A stretch of DNA of 64,000 bases, from assembly GCA_902362725.1 (NCBI GenBank), contig CABIXM010000004.1:34581-98580 (forward strand), read 5' to 3'. Shown here in pieces: positions 61,910-64,000 of the stretch (its first letter is position 1; each line of letters starts with the position of its first letter). This DNA is from Clostridiaceae bacterium. Its GTDB lineage: Bacteria > Bacillota > Clostridia > Lachnospirales > Lachnospiraceae. Both the position numbers and the translations under genes were made by a program. The notes under the pieces were generated by a model. The model was not told the origin of the DNA, made no database searches, and saw only the letters and a program-made list of their open reading frames with translations.

Positions 61910-64000
61910 ATGTATTTAAAAAGTATAGAAGTACAGGGCTTTAAGTCCTTCGCAAATAAAATCGTATTTGATTTTCACAACGGCATTACCGGCATTGTGG
62001 GCCCCAACGGCAGCGGTAAGAGCAACGTGGCGGACGCAGTGCGCTGGGTCCTGGGCGAACAGCGTGTGAAGCAGCTGCGAGGCGGTACCATGCAGGACGT
62101 CATTTTCGCGGGAACGGAGAACCGGCGGCCCTTAAGCTACGCCTATGTGGCCATTACGCTGGACAATTCAGACCATCAGCTGTCCATCGACTACGAAGAG
62201 GTGACCGTATCGAGACGGCTTTACCGCTCCGGCGAGAGCGAGTACCTGATCAACGGCGCGGCCTGCCGCCTGAAAGACATTAACGAGCTGTTTTACGATA
62301 CCGGTATCGGTAAAGAGGGCTATTCCATTATCGGACAGGGTCAGATCGACCGAATTTTAAGCAGTAAGCCCGAGGAGTCCAGGGAGCTCTTCGACGAGGC
62401 CACCGGCATCGTGAAATTCAAGCGTCGGAAGAACACAGCCCAGAAGAAGCTGGAGGACGAGAAGCAGAACATCGTCCGTATCAACGACATCCTGGCGGAG
62501 CTTGAAAAGCAGCTGGGGCCCCTGGAGAAGCAGTCCGCGGTGGCCCGGGAATATCTGAAGAAAAAAGAAGCATTAAAGCTTTACGATGTGAATATGTTTC
62601 TTCTGGAGACCGGGCGTGTCCAGAGGGCTATTACAGAGCTTGAGACAAAGATCGGCGACGCGGATCGGGAGCTGAAAGAGACCACCGAACAGTATGAGAA
62701 GATCAAAAAAGAGCATGCCCGCATCGAAGAAGAGTTAGAGGAACTGAACCGACGCCTGGATGAGACGAAGGAGGCTGCTTCCAGGGCAGGCCTTGGCCGC
62801 CAGCAGCTGGAGGGTCAGATTGAAGTTCTGAAGGAGCAGATTCATTCAGTGCAGCAGGGCGGCGAGCAGCTGGAAGGCCGTCTGAAAAATATCGCGGCGG
62901 ATATGAAAGAGCGTCAGGAAGCCAGAGAAAAACTGGCGGCAGAGCAGGCGGAGCTTGCGAAGCAGCTGGAGGCCGCGACGGCAGTCTCCACCGAGGCGGA
63001 CGCGCGTCTGCAGGAACTGCGGGCCCGGATCGAGGCGGAGAATACAGCCGCGGAGACCAGCAAGAACAGTATCATCAGCCTGTTAAATGAGCGGGCTTCC
63101 ACGAAGGGCCGTCTGCAGCGCTACGATGCCATGCAGGAGCAGGCCCAGATTCGGAGAACCGAGCTGAATCAGAAGCTGCTGCTGGCGAAAAGTAGTGAGG
63201 AAGAGCAGCGGGGACAGTACGAGGGATACCGAAAGGAACTGGAAGAGGTTTCCGGCCGGATTATTGAGCTGTCTGAAATCCAGCGGGAGAAAGAGGCCGA
63301 GGCCGAGAGCCTGCGCCGGGAGCTGGGGAAAAAGAATGAGGAGCTGGAGATTGGCCAGAGCGCCTTCCACCGGGAATCCTCCCGTCTGGAATCTTTGCGG
63401 AACATGGCCGAGCGCTACGACGGCTATGGCAACAGCATCCGGAAGATCATGGAGCAGAAAAAGAACGTCCCAGGTATCGAGGGCGTAGTCGCAGATCTTA
63501 TCAAGGTGGATCAGCGTTATGAGACCGCCGTCGAGACGGCTCTGGGCGGCAGCATCCAGAACATCGTCACAGAAAATGAGGAGACTGCCAAGCGGCTCAT
63601 CGAATATCTGAAAAAGAACCGTTTCGGCCGGGCCACCTTCCTGCCCCTGACCAGCGTGGGCGGAAGAGGCGGCTTTGCGAAGCCGGAGGCCCTGAAGGAA
63701 AAGGGAGCCATCGGCCTTGCAAGTACTCTGGTACGGGCGGATAAAAAATATGACCGGGTGGTACAGCATCTGCTGGGCCGGGTGCTGGTGGCGGAGCATA
63801 TCGACGATGCCATCCGCATTGCCCGCAAATACAACCATTCCATCTTTATCGTTACCCTGGAGGGCGAGTCTTTAAGCCCCGGAGGTTCCATGACCGGCGG
63901 AGCCTTCCGCAATTCCAGCAACCTGCTTGGCCGAAAGCGGGAGCTGACGGAGCTGGAAGAGAACGTACAGAAGCTGGAAGCGGATATCAGAGAGGCCCGT
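61910..64000 (+). CDS. smc: Chromosome segregation protein SMC (3' end cut by window)
   Basis: 697 codons are visible, and the frame is open to the last base of the window. The N-terminal head has MYLKSIEVQGFKSFANK, Walker A VGPNGSGKSN and the Q-loop/signature region IIGQGQIDRIL. A long coiled coil (about 165-500) leads to the hinge domain (about 515-650) with the glycine-rich TGGAFRNSSN end. The second coiled coil, ABC signature and Walker B lie outside. It is the condensin ATPase that organises and segregates chromosomes. TAAGGA lies just before the ATG. Confidence 0.96.
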   Translation, partial: MYLKSIEVQGFKSFANKIVFDFHNGITGIVGPNGSGKSNVADAVRWVLGEQRVKQLRGGTMQDVIFAGTENRRPLSYAYVAITLDNSDHQLSIDYEEVTVSRRLYRSGESEYLINGAACRLKDINELFYDTGIGKEGYSIIGQGQIDRILSSKPEESRELFDEATGIVKFKRRKNTAQKKLEDEKQNIVRINDILAELEKQLGPLEKQSAVAREYLKKKEALKLYDVNMFLLETGRVQRAITELETKIGDADRELKETTEQYEKIKKEHARIEEELEELNRRLDETKEAASRAGLGRQQLEGQIEVLKEQIHSVQQGGEQLEGRLKNIAADMKERQEAREKLAAEQAELAKQLEAATAVSTEADARLQELRARIEAENTAAETSKNSIISLLNERASTKGRLQRYDAMQEQAQIRRTELNQKLLLAKSSEEEQRGQYEGYRKELEEVSGRIIELSEIQREKEAEAESLRRELGKKNEELEIGQSAFHRESSRLESLRNMAERYDGYGNSIRKIMEQKKNVPGIEGVVADLIKVDQRYETAVETALGGSIQNIVTENEETAKRLIEYLKKNRFGRATFLPLTSVGGRGGFAKPEALKEKGAIGLASTLVRADKKYDRVVQHLLGRVLVAEHIDDAIRIARKYNHSIFIVTLEGESLSPGGSMTGGAFRNSSNLLGRKRELTELEENVQKLEADIREAR

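Overview
The window reads as a chromosomal segment of a spore-forming Clostridia, most likely Lachnospiraceae. Support for this: a complete spoIIIAA-AH cluster, Gram-positive style leaders (T-box, cobalamin riboswitch), SPKTG-type surface anchoring, AGGAGG ribosome binding sites, -35/-10 promoters of the vegetative type, fairly high GC for a clostridium, and families I associate with that group (DUF5688, duplicated PF06541 membrane proteins, OPT transporter with PqqD, M56/BlaR1 with an IIGGADGPTSIF motif). I cannot name the genus. No rRNA operon, CRISPR array, prophage or intact insertion sequence is visible.

Layout. 1-4.1 kb: 3' end of a KDGP aldolase gene, a CarD-like regulator, a BlaI/BlaR1-type regulator-protease pair, and YlmC/YmxH. 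4.2-7.0 kb: nrdR, yqeG, an M24 peptidase and efp. 7.2-10.1 kb: tRNA-Arg, a DUF5688 protein, a membrane-anchored SH3 protein and a small helical protein. 10.2-15.5 kb: gdhA behind an attenuator-like leader, an rRNA pseudouridine synthase, ligA and a Cof-type phosphatase. 15.6-22.5 kb: glgB with a histone-H1-like tail, an MscS channel, an FGGY kinase and citrate synthase. 22.5-26.3 kb: an AT-richer accessory stretch with a small Arc-type repressor divergent from a cell-surface protein, then a PD-(D/E)XK nuclease-family protein. 26.4-30.1 kb: OPT transporter, PqqD-like protein, CapA. 30.2-33.9 kb: tRNA-Glu and a B12-riboswitch-controlled btuFCD-like operon. 33.9-38.6 kb: T-box, tyrS, a small unknown protein, alaS. 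38.7-43.5 kb: spoIIIAA-AH. 43.5-51.1 kb: aroC, tgt, yajC, gpmI, secG, rnr, smpB. 51.1-51.8 kb: an AT-rich two-gene VapD-type locus. 51.9-58.6 kb: recQ, metV-metF, azlCD, a PF06541 protein, tmRNA. 58.7-64 kb: ferredoxin-fused aldo/keto reductase, plsX, acpP, rnc and the start of smc, cut by the window end.

Working together. SmpB (50.6 kb) and tmRNA (58.3 kb) form the trans-translation system, with RNase R (48.3 kb) as its usual partner. YajC and SecG belong to the Sec translocon. PlsX, AcpP, RNase III and Smc follow a classic Firmicutes order. The eight spoIIIA genes overlap or nearly abut and encode the forespore-engulfment feeding-tube complex. MetV and MetF overlap by one base and form the methylene-THF reductase pair.

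The points most worth a second look are: the VapD-type pair; the OPT-PqqD pair; the switch-like leaders of gdhA, metV and the 9640 gene; the basic tail on GlgB; the Arc-type repressor with a 21-bp palindrome over its neighbour's promoter; and the OadB-like motif in BlaR1. Everything here was read by eye; no homology search or folding program was run.
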